A stretch of DNA of 64,000 bases from Micromonospora halotolerans (GTDB taxonomy: Bacteria; Actinomycetota; Actinomycetes; Mycobacteriales; Micromonosporaceae), in contig NZ_CP134876.1 in assembly GCF_032108445.1 (NCBI RefSeq), forward strand, positions 1,984,001 through 2,048,000. The letters are read 5' to 3'. The translations under genes and the position numbers were made by a program. A model generated the notes under the pieces. The model had not been told where the DNA came from, ran no database searches, and worked only from the letters and a program-made list of their open reading frames with translations. This document shows positions 16,457 through 23,747 of the stretch, in pieces (the stretch's first letter is position 1; the number at the start of each line of letters is the position of its first letter).

Positions 16457-16638
16457 AGACCCGGACGATCGAACCGCTCTGGACGGCTGAGGACGTGTCG
16501 ACCTTCCTCGGCGTCCCGGTCAGCACCCTCTACCAGTGGCGCTACCGCCGGATCGGGCCGCGGGCGTCTCGGGTCGGTCGGCACCTGCGCTACGACCCGG
16601 CCGACGTGCGGGCCTGGCTTGCCAAGCAGGCGGGGTAG
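16453..16638 (+). CDS. xis: Excisionase-type helix-turn-helix protein
   Basis: Predicted 61 residues; ATG 16453 is preceded by GGAGG at 16441-16445 and overlaps the rep stop. The sequence is a MerR-like winged helix of the HTH_17/excisionase family: EPLWTAEDVSTFLGVPVSTLYQWRYRRIGP, RVGRHLRYDPADVRAWLAKQ. In AICEs this protein bends att DNA and directs the integrase towards excision. It lies in the standard rep-xis-int order, three bases before the integrase start. Confidence 0.88.
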   Translation: MKTRTIEPLWTAEDVSTFLGVPVSTLYQWRYRRIGPRASRVGRHLRYDPADVRAWLAKQAG

Positions 16639-16641
16639 CCG

Positions 16642-17775
16642 GTGAGCGTCGAGAAGCGGCCGAATCGGAAGTGGCGGGCGCGCGTCTATGACGCGTCGGG
16701 TAAGCAGATCGCTCGGCACTTCGATCGGAAGTCGGATGCGGAGCGCTGGGAGGCATCAGCCAAGGCAGCCATCACGCGGGGCGACTGGATCGACCCGGCT
16801 CGGGCGCGGGTGACGGTGGGAACCTGGGCGTCGCAGTGGATGGCGGCTCAGGTGCAACTCAAGCCGTCGACTCGCGCCCGGTATGAGCTGGCGCTACGGC
16901 GGTAGATCCTTCCGACGTGGGAGGAGATCCCTCTTTCAGCAGTCTCATACGCGGAGGTGGCAGCCTGGGTCCAACGGCTCACCGCGTCCGGCCTCGCCCC
17001 GGCAACGGTCCGGTACGCGCACCGGGTACTGTCGCTGGCCTTGTCGCACGCCGTGCGGGATGGCCGCCTGTCCCGGAATCCGGCGGAGGGCGTACGGCTG
17101 CCTCGGGTGGTGCGGGAGGAGCCGGTGTTCCTCGACCACGACCAGGTGGCGAGGCTCGCGGAGGCGTGCGGACGCTACGGGCTGCTGGTCCGCTTCCTCG
17201 CGTATACCGGGCTGCGGTGGGGCGAGGCGTCGGCGTTGCGCGTGTCCCGTCTGGATCTGCTGCGGCGTCGGGTCACCGTGGCGGTGGCGTTCGCGGAGGT
17301 CGGCGGGGAGCTGGTCGAGGGCACCCCGAAGAATCACCAGCGGCGATCGGTGCCGATTCCGCGGTTCCTCGTCGACGAGCTGGCCGCGCAAGTCGCCGGG
17401 AAGTCGCGGGACGCCTTGGTGTTCACTGCCCCAAACGGCGGGCCGCTGCGCAACACCAACTTCCGCTCCCGGGTGTTCGCGCCGGCGGCGGCATCGGTCG
17501 GGCTGGCCGGGTTGACTCCGCACGACTTGCGGCATACGGCGGCGAGTCTGGCTGTGGCGGCGGGTGCCAACGTCAAGGCCGTGCAGCGGATGCTCGGGCA
17601 CGCCTCGGCGTCGATGACGCTGGACGTGTACGCGGGCCTGTTCGGTGACGACCTGGACGCGGTCGCCAACCGGCTGGACGAGGCGTTCGCTGCCCGGGAC
17701 AAGGACTATCCAAGGACCGGGACCGCCAGCGGCGATGTGATCGACCTCGGAAAACGGCGAAGCCCAGGTCTATGA
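16642..17775 (+). pseudogene. int: Tyrosine recombinase (integrase) with in-frame amber codon
   Basis: From GTG 16642 the frame runs 378 codons to TGA 17773, broken by TAG at 16903-16905 (codon 88) with no frame change. Before the stop is the AP2-like/N-terminal DNA-binding part (KRPNRKWRARVYDASGKQ). After it come the SAM-like core-binding domain and the catalytic domain: Arg in TGLRWGEASAL, HDLRH, LGHAS, and the Tyr in TLDVYAGL. All catalytic residues are therefore intact but lie downstream of the stop. One base change (CAG to TAG, for example) explains it. Readthrough or restart at GTG 16951 (VAAWVQRL) would lack arm binding. The gene ends beside the att site. Confidence 0.85.
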
Positions 17776-17784
17776 CCTGGGCTT
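17760..17784 (+). terminator. Integrase terminator
   Basis: Perfect 11-bp arms AAGCCCAGGTC / GACCTGGGCTT around TAT. The int stop codon lies inside the hairpin. It sits 7 bp before the att repeat. Confidence 0.75.
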
Positions 17785-17791
17785 CTGTGCC

Positions 17792-17834
17792 GAGCCGCCT
17801 GACGGAATCGAACCGTCGACCTACGCATTACGAG
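17792..17834. repeat. Right attachment site inside tRNA-Thr
   Basis: 43-bp core shared with 12560-12602, covering the tRNA 3' half from the anticodon loop to the end, so the tRNA is kept intact at this junction. Confidence 0.88.
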
Positions 17835-17866
17835 TGCGTCGCTCTAGCCGACTGAGCTAAGGCGGC
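17793..17866 (-). tRNA. tRNA-Thr (anticodon CGT)
   Basis: 74 nt on the minus strand. Acceptor arm GCCGCCT / AGGCGGC, D-arm TTAGCTCAGTCGG, anticodon loop CTCGTAA closed by ACGCA/TGCGT, and T-loop GGTTCGATTCC are all present. CCA is not encoded. It reads ACG codons. Its 3' half is the integration site of the neighbouring element. Confidence 0.95.
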
Positions 17867-17999
17867 AACGATCGTCAAGTGTACGGCACACCCCGCCGGA
17901 CGCCGAACGGGATCCCCCCGCCTACTGAACCGGACATCCGGGAGTTTCGGCACGTGCGCGGGAGAGACTTCGCGCCCGGTCGGGACTACCCTGCGGCGG

Positions 18000-19736
18000 G
18001 TGAGTGACGATCACGTGCCGCCGCAGCAGCCGATCCCCGAGGCGCACCCGGGCGAGCGGGCCAGCCGACGCCCGCGGAGCCTGGACCCGCTGGAGCTGGG
18101 TTTCACCCCGCGTAAGCCGGTGCCGTGGCTCGCGCCGATGCTGCTCATCAGCACCGGGCTGCGGACCCTGCTGGCGATGCTGTTCGGGGCGTACCTGGAC
18201 AAGCGCGAGTTGCAGAACGCGTTCGGCGACGACACGTTCCGGCAGGTGGGGCCGGACGGCGGGCTCTGGCTGGACTACGTGGCCGACCTGGGCGACGGCT
18301 TCGACGCCACGTACTCGGTGGCGTACCTGCTGGCTCGGCCGGAGCTGGAGGTGGACGGGCACCGGCTGCCCCGGGCGCAGACTCTGGTGATGGGAGGCGA
18401 CCAGGTCTATCCGTCGGCGGCGTACGAGGCGTACGAGGACCGGTGCAAGGGGCCGTACCAGGCCGCGCTGCCGATCGCGCCGCCGCAGCGGCCGACGCTC
18501 TTCGCGGTGCCGGGCAACCATGACTGGTACGACGGCCTGACCGCGTTCCTGCGTTTGTTCGTCCGCTCCCGGGACCGGCACTTCGCGGGCTGGGGCACCG
18601 GCCAGTCGCGCTCGTACTTCGCGGTGGAGTTGCCCGCCGACTGGTGGCTGCTCGGTCTCGACGACCAGTCCGGGTCGTACCTGGACGACCCGCAGCTCAC
18701 CTACTTCGACGAGGTGGCCCGGAAGCTCACGCCACGGTCGAAGGTGATCCTGGCGGTGCCGGCGCCGACCTGGGTCAAGGCCCACGACCATCCCACGGCC
18801 TACGACTCGATCGACTACTTCATCCGTACGATCGTGGCGCCCACCGGCGCGCAGGTGCGGCTGCTGGTCTCCGGCGACCTGCACCACTACGCCCGCTACA
18901 CGGGCCCGGAGCGGCAGCTCATCACCTGCGGGGGTGGCGGCGCCTACCTCTACCCCACGCACCAGCTGCCCGAGCGGTTGGAGGTGCCGCCGCGGGACAC
19001 GCTGGCCCGCCGGTCCAGCCGCACCCGCGAGTACGAGCTGGCCGCCCGCTACCCCGACAAGGCCCGCTCCCGGCGGTACGGCTGGGGGATCTTCGGCCGG
19101 CTGCCGTTCCGCAACCCGGGTTTCGCCACCCTGCTGGGCACCCTGCACACGCTGCTGATGCTGGCCATGGCCGGGGTGGCGGGCAACCACGTCGGCACCA
19201 CGGAGCAGCGGCTGTTCAGCGTGCCGCTGGTGATCATGCTGGCGGTGACGCTGCTGGGCGCGGCCTTCTTCGCCAAGCCGCCCAGCGCCGGCGGGAAGCG
19301 GCACGCCCGGCACTGGATTCTCGGCGTGACGCACGGGGTGGCCCATGTGGCGCTGGCCGCCGGCGGCACCTGGCTCTGGCTGCAGCTGCCGTTCTACGAC
19401 TGGCCGTGGCCGCTGCCGGCGGTCGCCGCCGCCGTCCTGTACGGGCCGGTGAGCGGGCTGGTCGCCAGCCAGCTGGTGGCGCTCTACCTGCTGGTCGCGG
19501 GATCGTTCGGGGTGAACGTCAACGAGCTCTTCGCCGGCCAGGGCATCGAGGACTCGAAGTCGTTCCTCCGCCTCCGCATCGACCCGGACGGCACACTGAC
19601 GATCTACCCGATCGCCGTCGACAAGGTCTCCCACTCCTGGCAGCTGAACCCCGACCAGTCCCCCACCTCAAGCTGGATCCTCCCGAAGAACCCCCTGACC
19701 CCCCGCCTGGCCGAGCCCCCCATCGTCCTCCGCTGA
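18000..19736 (+). CDS. Membrane-associated metallophosphoesterase
   Basis: Predicted 578 residues from GTG 18000. The N-terminal half is a calcineurin-like phosphoesterase: DLGDGFDATYS, GGDQVYPSAAYEAY, VPGNHDWYDGL, and SGDLHHYARY carry the metal-binding Asp, Asn and His residues in order. From about residue 370 there are roughly five membrane helices (TLLGTLHTLLMLAMAGVAG, FSVPLVIMLAVTLLGAAFF, GVAHVALAAGGTWLWL, LPAVAAAVLYGPVSGLVA, LVALYLLVAGSFGVNVNELF). A soluble C-terminal tail of about 75 residues follows. The substrate is unknown. This domain layout is common in actinomycetes. Confidence 0.88.
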   Translation: MSDDHVPPQQPIPEAHPGERASRRPRSLDPLELGFTPRKPVPWLAPMLLISTGLRTLLAMLFGAYLDKRELQNAFGDDTFRQVGPDGGLWLDYVADLGDGFDATYSVAYLLARPELEVDGHRLPRAQTLVMGGDQVYPSAAYEAYEDRCKGPYQAALPIAPPQRPTLFAVPGNHDWYDGLTAFLRLFVRSRDRHFAGWGTGQSRSYFAVELPADWWLLGLDDQSGSYLDDPQLTYFDEVARKLTPRSKVILAVPAPTWVKAHDHPTAYDSIDYFIRTIVAPTGAQVRLLVSGDLHHYARYTGPERQLITCGGGGAYLYPTHQLPERLEVPPRDTLARRSSRTREYELAARYPDKARSRRYGWGIFGRLPFRNPGFATLLGTLHTLLMLAMAGVAGNHVGTTEQRLFSVPLVIMLAVTLLGAAFFAKPPSAGGKRHARHWILGVTHGVAHVALAAGGTWLWLQLPFYDWPWPLPAVAAAVLYGPVSGLVASQLVALYLLVAGSFGVNVNELFAGQGIEDSKSFLRLRIDPDGTLTIYPIAVDKVSHSWQLNPDQSPTSSWILPKNPLTPRLAEPPIVLR

Positions 19737-19746
19737 CCCGAGCGTT

Positions 19747-19801
19747 GATCATGAGGTTAGCGGCACGAAAGGAGATCGAATTCGCCGCTAACCTCATGAT
19801 C
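19747..19801. repeat. REP-like inverted repeat between convergent genes
   Basis: Perfect 18-bp arms, GATCATGAGGTTAGCGGC and its complement, around a 19-nt loop. It lies between the convergent stops at 19736 and 19861. The arm motif resembles intergenic repeats I associate with Micromonospora. It may act as a shared terminator. Confidence 0.7.
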
Positions 19802-19860
19802 GCCGGCGGAGGCCGAGGGAGCCCGGCGGGAGCGCGGCGGGAGCCTGCCCGGCCTGGCAG

Positions 19861-20721
19861 TTATCGGGCTGTGGCCTCCGGGCCTGACTGGTCGCGGCTC
19901 TCGTAGGCCTGGCGGGAGCCGCACACGTCGGCGCGGGAGCACATGGAGCGCGAGCCGTCGGCGTCCAGGCGGACGGTCACCGCGTCCCGGGGAACGCTGT
20001 GGCCGACCACGCGGCCCTCCCCCTCGGGCGTGGTGACGCGGGCGCCGATCGACGGGGCGGACTCCTGGAACCTGGCGTACAGAGGATGTTCGTACTTCAG
20101 GCAGCACATGAGCCGGCCGCACGCGCCGGAGATCCGCAGCGGGTTCAGCGGCAGGTCCTGATCCTTGGCCATCCGGATGGTCACCGGCTCGAAATCGGTG
20201 AGGAAGGTGGCGCAGCACAGGTCCCGCCCGCAGGAGCCGATCCCGCCCTGCACGCGCGCCGAGTCCCGGGCGGAGAGCTGCCGCAGCTCGACCCGGCAGT
20301 GCAGGGTCGCGCCCAGGTCGCGGACGAGGGAGCGGAAGTCGACCCGGTGCGGCGCGGTGAAGTAGACGGTCGTGCGGTCGCTGCCGGTCTCCGGGGTGGC
20401 GAAGACGTGGTCGATCGCCACCACCTTCATGGGCAGCCCGTGCTCCCGGATCAGCCGCTTGGCGGCCACCTTGGCGTCGGCCTTGCGCCGGCGCAGCAGC
20501 TCGTCGCGGCGCAGGTCGTCGTCGCCGGCCAGGCCGGCGAGGCGGGGGAAGCCCTCGGTGTCCTCGCTGACCCACTGCGCGGCCCAGACGCACTCGGCCA
20601 CCTCGGGCCCGTCGTCGGTGGGCACCAGCACCTTGTCACCCACCTGGGGGCGCAGCTCACCCGGGTCGAGGTAGAAGAGGCGCCCGTACCGGTTGAAACT
20701 GACCGCGCAGAGCATGCCCAT
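19861..20721 (-). CDS. ricT: PSP1/RicT (YaaT) family protein
   Basis: Predicted 286 residues from ATG 20721 (MGMLCAVSFNRYG). It carries the PSP1 C-terminal domain and the conserved cysteine motifs SCGRDLCC and CGRLMCCLKYE, which bind an Fe-S cluster in the Bacillus RicA-RicF-RicT complex. There the complex affects RNase Y, competence and sporulation. The role in actinomycetes is less clear. In Firmicutes yaaT lies with tmk and holB; here the three are on one strand, with three small genes inserted between holB and ricT. Length is normal. Confidence 0.9.
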   Translation of the reverse strand: MGMLCAVSFNRYGRLFYLDPGELRPQVGDKVLVPTDDGPEVAECVWAAQWVSEDTEGFPRLAGLAGDDDLRRDELLRRRKADAKVAAKRLIREHGLPMKVVAIDHVFATPETGSDRTTVYFTAPHRVDFRSLVRDLGATLHCRVELRQLSARDSARVQGGIGSCGRDLCCATFLTDFEPVTIRMAKDQDLPLNPLRISGACGRLMCCLKYEHPLYARFQESAPSIGARVTTPEGEGRVVGHSVPRDAVTVRLDADGSRSMCSRADVCGSRQAYESRDQSGPEATAR

Positions 20722-21009
20722 GTCCACCACCCTACGACCTCCGGACGGACCCGGGTCGGCCGCCCGTCGCCGTCCGGTCACCCGCCGCAGCGATCCATGA
20801 TTGTCGACTCGACCGAACCGATCCCGACCCCTCGTGTCGTTGGTCCTCGCCCGGACGGCTGAAACATGAGTCAGCTACGGGACAAACGGCGGCCGACCGC
20901 GTTGAGTGAAGCCATACCTGCGGGGGGTGCAGGGGAAGCCACGGCGTCGCCGCCGGAGCCCGGTCACGGCCGGTTCGGCGTGCGACGCCGTGGGCTTGTG
21001 CGGCTCCGG

Positions 21010-21678
21010 TCAGTGCCCGATCCGGGTGGTGCCGCCGTAGCGGGGCACGCTCGTGGGCCGGTCCCGCCAGGTCGTCTCGGCGAGGCTCGGCGCCCACTGC
21101 CGCAGCAGCGTCTCCGCGCCGTCGTAGGCCACGCCGAGCACACCCAGCACCCGGGTGGCGATCTCGGCGGCCGCGAGGGCCCCGGACCGGCCGGGCTCGG
21201 CCCCCGGGCGGGTGGCGGCGTGCACCGTGACCGCCTCGGCGGAGCGCAGCGCCTCGGCCAGCGCCCGGGCCAGCGCGGCCCGGCTCCCCTCCACCCAGTC
21301 GGCCAGGGCGTCGGCGTAGCCGGCGGTCGACTCCAGCCGCCCGACCAGGCTCTCCGGCCCCTCGTCGAGGTGCCGGAGCAGGGCGGTGCGGGCCTCGTCG
21401 TAGGCCGCGGCGGCCGGCCCGGACCAGGCGACCGGGTCGGCGAGGACGGCGCCGGTGTCGTCGTACCCCCGGACGAGCCGGCGCACGGCGTGGCCGGCGC
21501 CGGTCAGCGGCGCCGGGTGCAGGTCGAGGAACTCGCGCACCGCCGCGCCGGGAAGCACCCGCATCCGGCGCAGCAGCGGCCAGAGCCGGTGCCCCTCGGG
21601 CGCGCCGGCGGCGAGCAGCGCGTCGACCCGGACGAGCAGGTCGAGACCCGGCTCGGCGAGGCGGTCGAGGGCGTCCAT
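21010..21678 (-). CDS. Hypothetical helical protein, WXG100-locus type
   Basis: Predicted 222 residues from ATG 21678, which shares one base with the preceding gene's stop (TGATG). It is almost wholly helical and Ala/Arg-rich. WSGPAAAAYDEARTALLRHL contains a W-x-G turn between helices, as in WXG100-type ESX substrates. No membrane segment or catalytic motif is visible. With the two small genes upstream it makes a coupled trio resembling type VII secretion-related or chaperone-like clusters in Micromonosporaceae. Function is inferred from this pattern only. Confidence 0.7.
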   Translation of the reverse strand: MDALDRLAEPGLDLLVRVDALLAAGAPEGHRLWPLLRRMRVLPGAAVREFLDLHPAPLTGAGHAVRRLVRGYDDTGAVLADPVAWSGPAAAAYDEARTALLRHLDEGPESLVGRLESTAGYADALADWVEGSRAALARALAEALRSAEAVTVHAATRPGAEPGRSGALAAAEIATRVLGVLGVAYDGAETLLRQWAPSLAETTWRDRPTSVPRYGGTTRIGH

Positions 21679-21983
21679 CACGCCTCCCGGGCCAGCCGCC
21701 GCGCGACGGCCTCGTCGGTCGCCGGGTAGCGGTCGGCGGCGCTGCGCAGGGCGGCCGCGGCGGCGGCCAGCCGGTTGGCGGCGGCCTGCGCCTCGCGGGC
21801 CCGGTCGCCGGTGGCCTCGGTCCACTGGCGGTGCAGGGCGCGGCCGACCTCGCCGGGCCGGCCGGTGGCGTGGGCGCCGAACGCGGGGTGCGGCGGGTCG
21901 GTGGCGGTGACCGTGTGGGCCAGCGTGGCGAGGGTCGCGCCGGCCTCGTCCAGGCGGGCGGCCAGCGCGCGCAGCGTCTCCAT
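21678..21983 (-). CDS. Small helical WXG100/ESX-like protein
   Basis: Predicted 101 residues: METLRALAARLDEAGATLATL, then a central ALHRQWTEATGDRAREAQAA and a second long helix (ANRLAAAAAALRSAADRY). Two helices around a tryptophan, about 100 residues and no signal peptide fit the WXG100-like secreted helical hairpins. The exact W-x-G is replaced here (QWTEATG), so the assignment is loose. It overlaps the next gene by one base and starts one base after the YbaB-like stop. Confidence 0.7.
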   Translation of the reverse strand: METLRALAARLDEAGATLATLAHTVTATDPPHPAFGAHATGRPGEVGRALHRQWTEATGDRAREAQAAANRLAAAAAALRSAADRYPATDEAVARRLAREA

Positions 21984-21984
21984 G

Positions 21985-22314
21985 TCAGGCTCCCGCCAGC
22001 GGCCGGTAGGCCGCGAAGGTCTCGTTGTGCAGCTTCTCCCGGGCCCACTGCGCCGCGTCGGCGGCTGCGGTCACGGCGGCCTGCACCGAGCCGGCGACGT
22101 CGCGGGGGTTGCGCTGGTGCAGCGGGCCGAGGAAACGCACGTCGGTGATCCGACCGCCGGCGGTCACCACCACCTCGACGAGGCCGTCCGGCGAGCGGAC
22201 GGTGACCTCGACCGTCGCCACCGCCTGGTCGAACTCGGCCTGGAGGGTCTCGATGCGCCGGTAGCGCCGCACCGCCTCCTCGATCCAGGCCTCGTCGATC
22301 TCCCCCCGTGACAT
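21985..22314 (-). CDS. YbaB/EbfC-like protein
   Basis: Predicted 109 residues from ATG 22314, with GGGAGGAG upstream (22321-22328). The central VRSPDGLVEVVVTAGGRITDVRF matches the YbaB/EbfC beta-hairpin core, flanked by an N-terminal coiled helix (IETLQAEFDQAVATVEV) and a C-terminal helix (VAGSVQAAVTAAADAAQWAREKL). Classical YbaB is a nucleoid-associated DNA-binding dimer encoded beside dnaX/recR. Actinomycetes have many paralogues next to WXG100-type genes, which is the situation here. It is the first gene of the coupled trio. Confidence 0.8.
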   Translation of the reverse strand: MSRGEIDEAWIEEAVRRYRRIETLQAEFDQAVATVEVTVRSPDGLVEVVVTAGGRITDVRFLGPLHQRNPRDVAGSVQAAVTAAADAAQWAREKLHNETFAAYRPLAGA

Positions 22315-22439
22315 CGGCGGACTCCTCCCGGCTGACCCCGTCACTGAGCGTGCCGCCACCGTCACCGCGTGGCCACACCGGACCGTACCGCAGTCAACAA
22401 AGCCTGTCGATGCCCTGTGGACAAACCTCGGCCGGCGTC

Positions 22440-23747
22440 TCAGCCCTTCCACAGGGCGAGCATCATGGCCTCCACCGCGATCCGCGGCTTGACGTTCGCC
22501 TCGATCGCCGCCCGGCACTCCAGCACGGCCTCCAGCCGGCGCAGCGCCCCCTCGGCGTCCCACTTCTGCGCGCCGGCCGCGGCCAGCGCCGCCGTGTCGG
22601 TGTGCACGGGAGCGACCGGCGCCCGCAGCGCCATGGTGAGCGCGTCCCGGTAGAAGCCGGCCAGGTCGACCAGTGCCCGGTCGAGCGCGTCCCGCTGGGC
22701 CCGGGTGGCCCGCGACTTCTGTCGCCGCTCCAGGTCCTTGAGCTGCCCGGCGGCGCCCCGCATGGCTCCGGCCGCACCCCGGCCGGTGCCGCCCGCGCCG
22801 AGCGCGGTCTGGAGCGCGGCCCGCTCCGACTCGTCCATCTCGGCGACCGCCGCGGCGGCCTCCGCCTCGGCGGCCTCGATCAGCGCGGAGGCGGCGTCGA
22901 ACGCGGCGCCGACCCCGGTCAGCCGGCGCGGCACGGCGAGCACGGCGTCACGGCGCTGCCGGGCCTCCGGGTCGCGGGCCAGCCGCCGAGCCCGGCCCAC
23001 GTGTCCCTGCGCCGCCGCGGCAGCCCACTCGGCCACGTCGGGGGCGATGCCATCCCGGCGTACGAGCACCTCGGCCACCGCGCCGGCCGGCGGCTGCCGC
23101 AGCGGCACGACCCGGCACCGCGACCGGATGGTCACCGAGATGTCGTCCGGGTGGGTGGAGGGGGCGCAGAGCAGGAAGACGGTACGCGGTGGCGGCTCCT
23201 CGATGGCCTTGAGCAGCGCGTTGCCGGCGGCCTCGGTGAGGCGGTCGGCGTCCTCGATGATGACGACCTGCCAGCGGCCGCCGGACGGCGTGCTGGCCGC
23301 CCGCAGCACCAGCGCGCGCATCTCGTTCACGCCGATGGAGAGCCCCTCGGGCACCACCAGCCGCACGTCGGCGTGGGTGCCGGTGAGGGTGGTGTGGCAG
23401 CCGGGGCAGTGGCCGCAGCCGGTGCCGTGCACGCACTGCAGGGCGGCGGCGAAGGCGCGCGCGGCCACCGACCGGCCGGAGCCGGGCGGCCCCGTGAAGA
23501 TCCAGGCGTGGGTCATCCCGGCGCCGGGGGCGGCGCCGTCCGCGTCGACGGGGGTGGCGCCGCCGGGCCCGTCGAACTCCTCGGCGAGCGCGTCGAGGTC
23601 GTCGCCGCCGGTCGGGCCTGCTCCGCCGCCCGCCCGCGCCACCGCCGGGGCGTCGGCGCGCAGCAGGGCGGCGGCCGAGGCGGCGGCCCGCCGGAGCGTG
23701 GCCACCGCCTCGTCCTGCCCGACCAGGTCGGCGAAGACGTCCGTCAT
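22440..23747 (-). CDS. holB: DNA polymerase III subunit delta'
   Basis: Predicted 435 residues; ATG 23747 overlaps the tmk stop (ATGA). An AAA+ clamp-loader fold is clear: VFADLVGQDEAVATLRRA, Walker A-like GPPGSGRS, a zinc-binding module with four cysteines (CVHGTGCGHCPGCH), VVIIEDADRLTEAAGNALLKAIEEPP, and SRCRVVPLR (SRC motif). The P-loop has Arg in place of Lys (GSGRS), which occurs in delta' subunits because they do not hydrolyse ATP. An Ala/Gly-rich insert of about 45 residues after the Walker A region's N-terminal side is an actinobacterial feature. It loads the sliding clamp as part of the replicase. Confidence 0.93.
   Translation of the reverse strand: MTDVFADLVGQDEAVATLRRAAASAAALLRADAPAVARAGGGAGPTGGDDLDALAEEFDGPGGATPVDADGAAPGAGMTHAWIFTGPPGSGRSVAARAFAAALQCVHGTGCGHCPGCHTTLTGTHADVRLVVPEGLSIGVNEMRALVLRAASTPSGGRWQVVIIEDADRLTEAAGNALLKAIEEPPPRTVFLLCAPSTHPDDISVTIRSRCRVVPLRQPPAGAVAEVLVRRDGIAPDVAEWAAAAAQGHVGRARRLARDPEARQRRDAVLAVPRRLTGVGAAFDAASALIEAAEAEAAAAVAEMDESERAALQTALGAGGTGRGAAGAMRGAAGQLKDLERRQKSRATRAQRDALDRALVDLAGFYRDALTMALRAPVAPVHTDTAALAAAGAQKWDAEGALRRLEAVLECRAAIEANVKPRIAVEAMMLALWKG

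Larger units (their letters stand above)
12603..17834. mobile_element. Decayed AICE integrated in tRNA-Thr(CGT)
   Basis: A 5.2-kb segment between two 43-bp att copies. It carries the rep-xis-int module in the order and spacing seen in pSAM2-type actinomycete integrative elements, with int ending at the tRNA. It looks inactive: rep lacks its N-terminal part, int has an in-frame amber codon, and no tra or replication-partner genes are present. Passenger content is a VOC protein and an IS110-family element. Confidence 0.85.

Noticed and set aside
16903..16905. Pyrrolysine or programmed readthrough at the integrase amber codon
   Set aside because: No pyl genes or readthrough context are visible, and the host element is otherwise decayed; a plain nonsense mutation is simpler.
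20782..21009. Short plus-strand coding frame before the WXG100-like gene
   Set aside because: No ribosome site and composition typical of the opposite strand; left as an ordinary 228-bp spacer.
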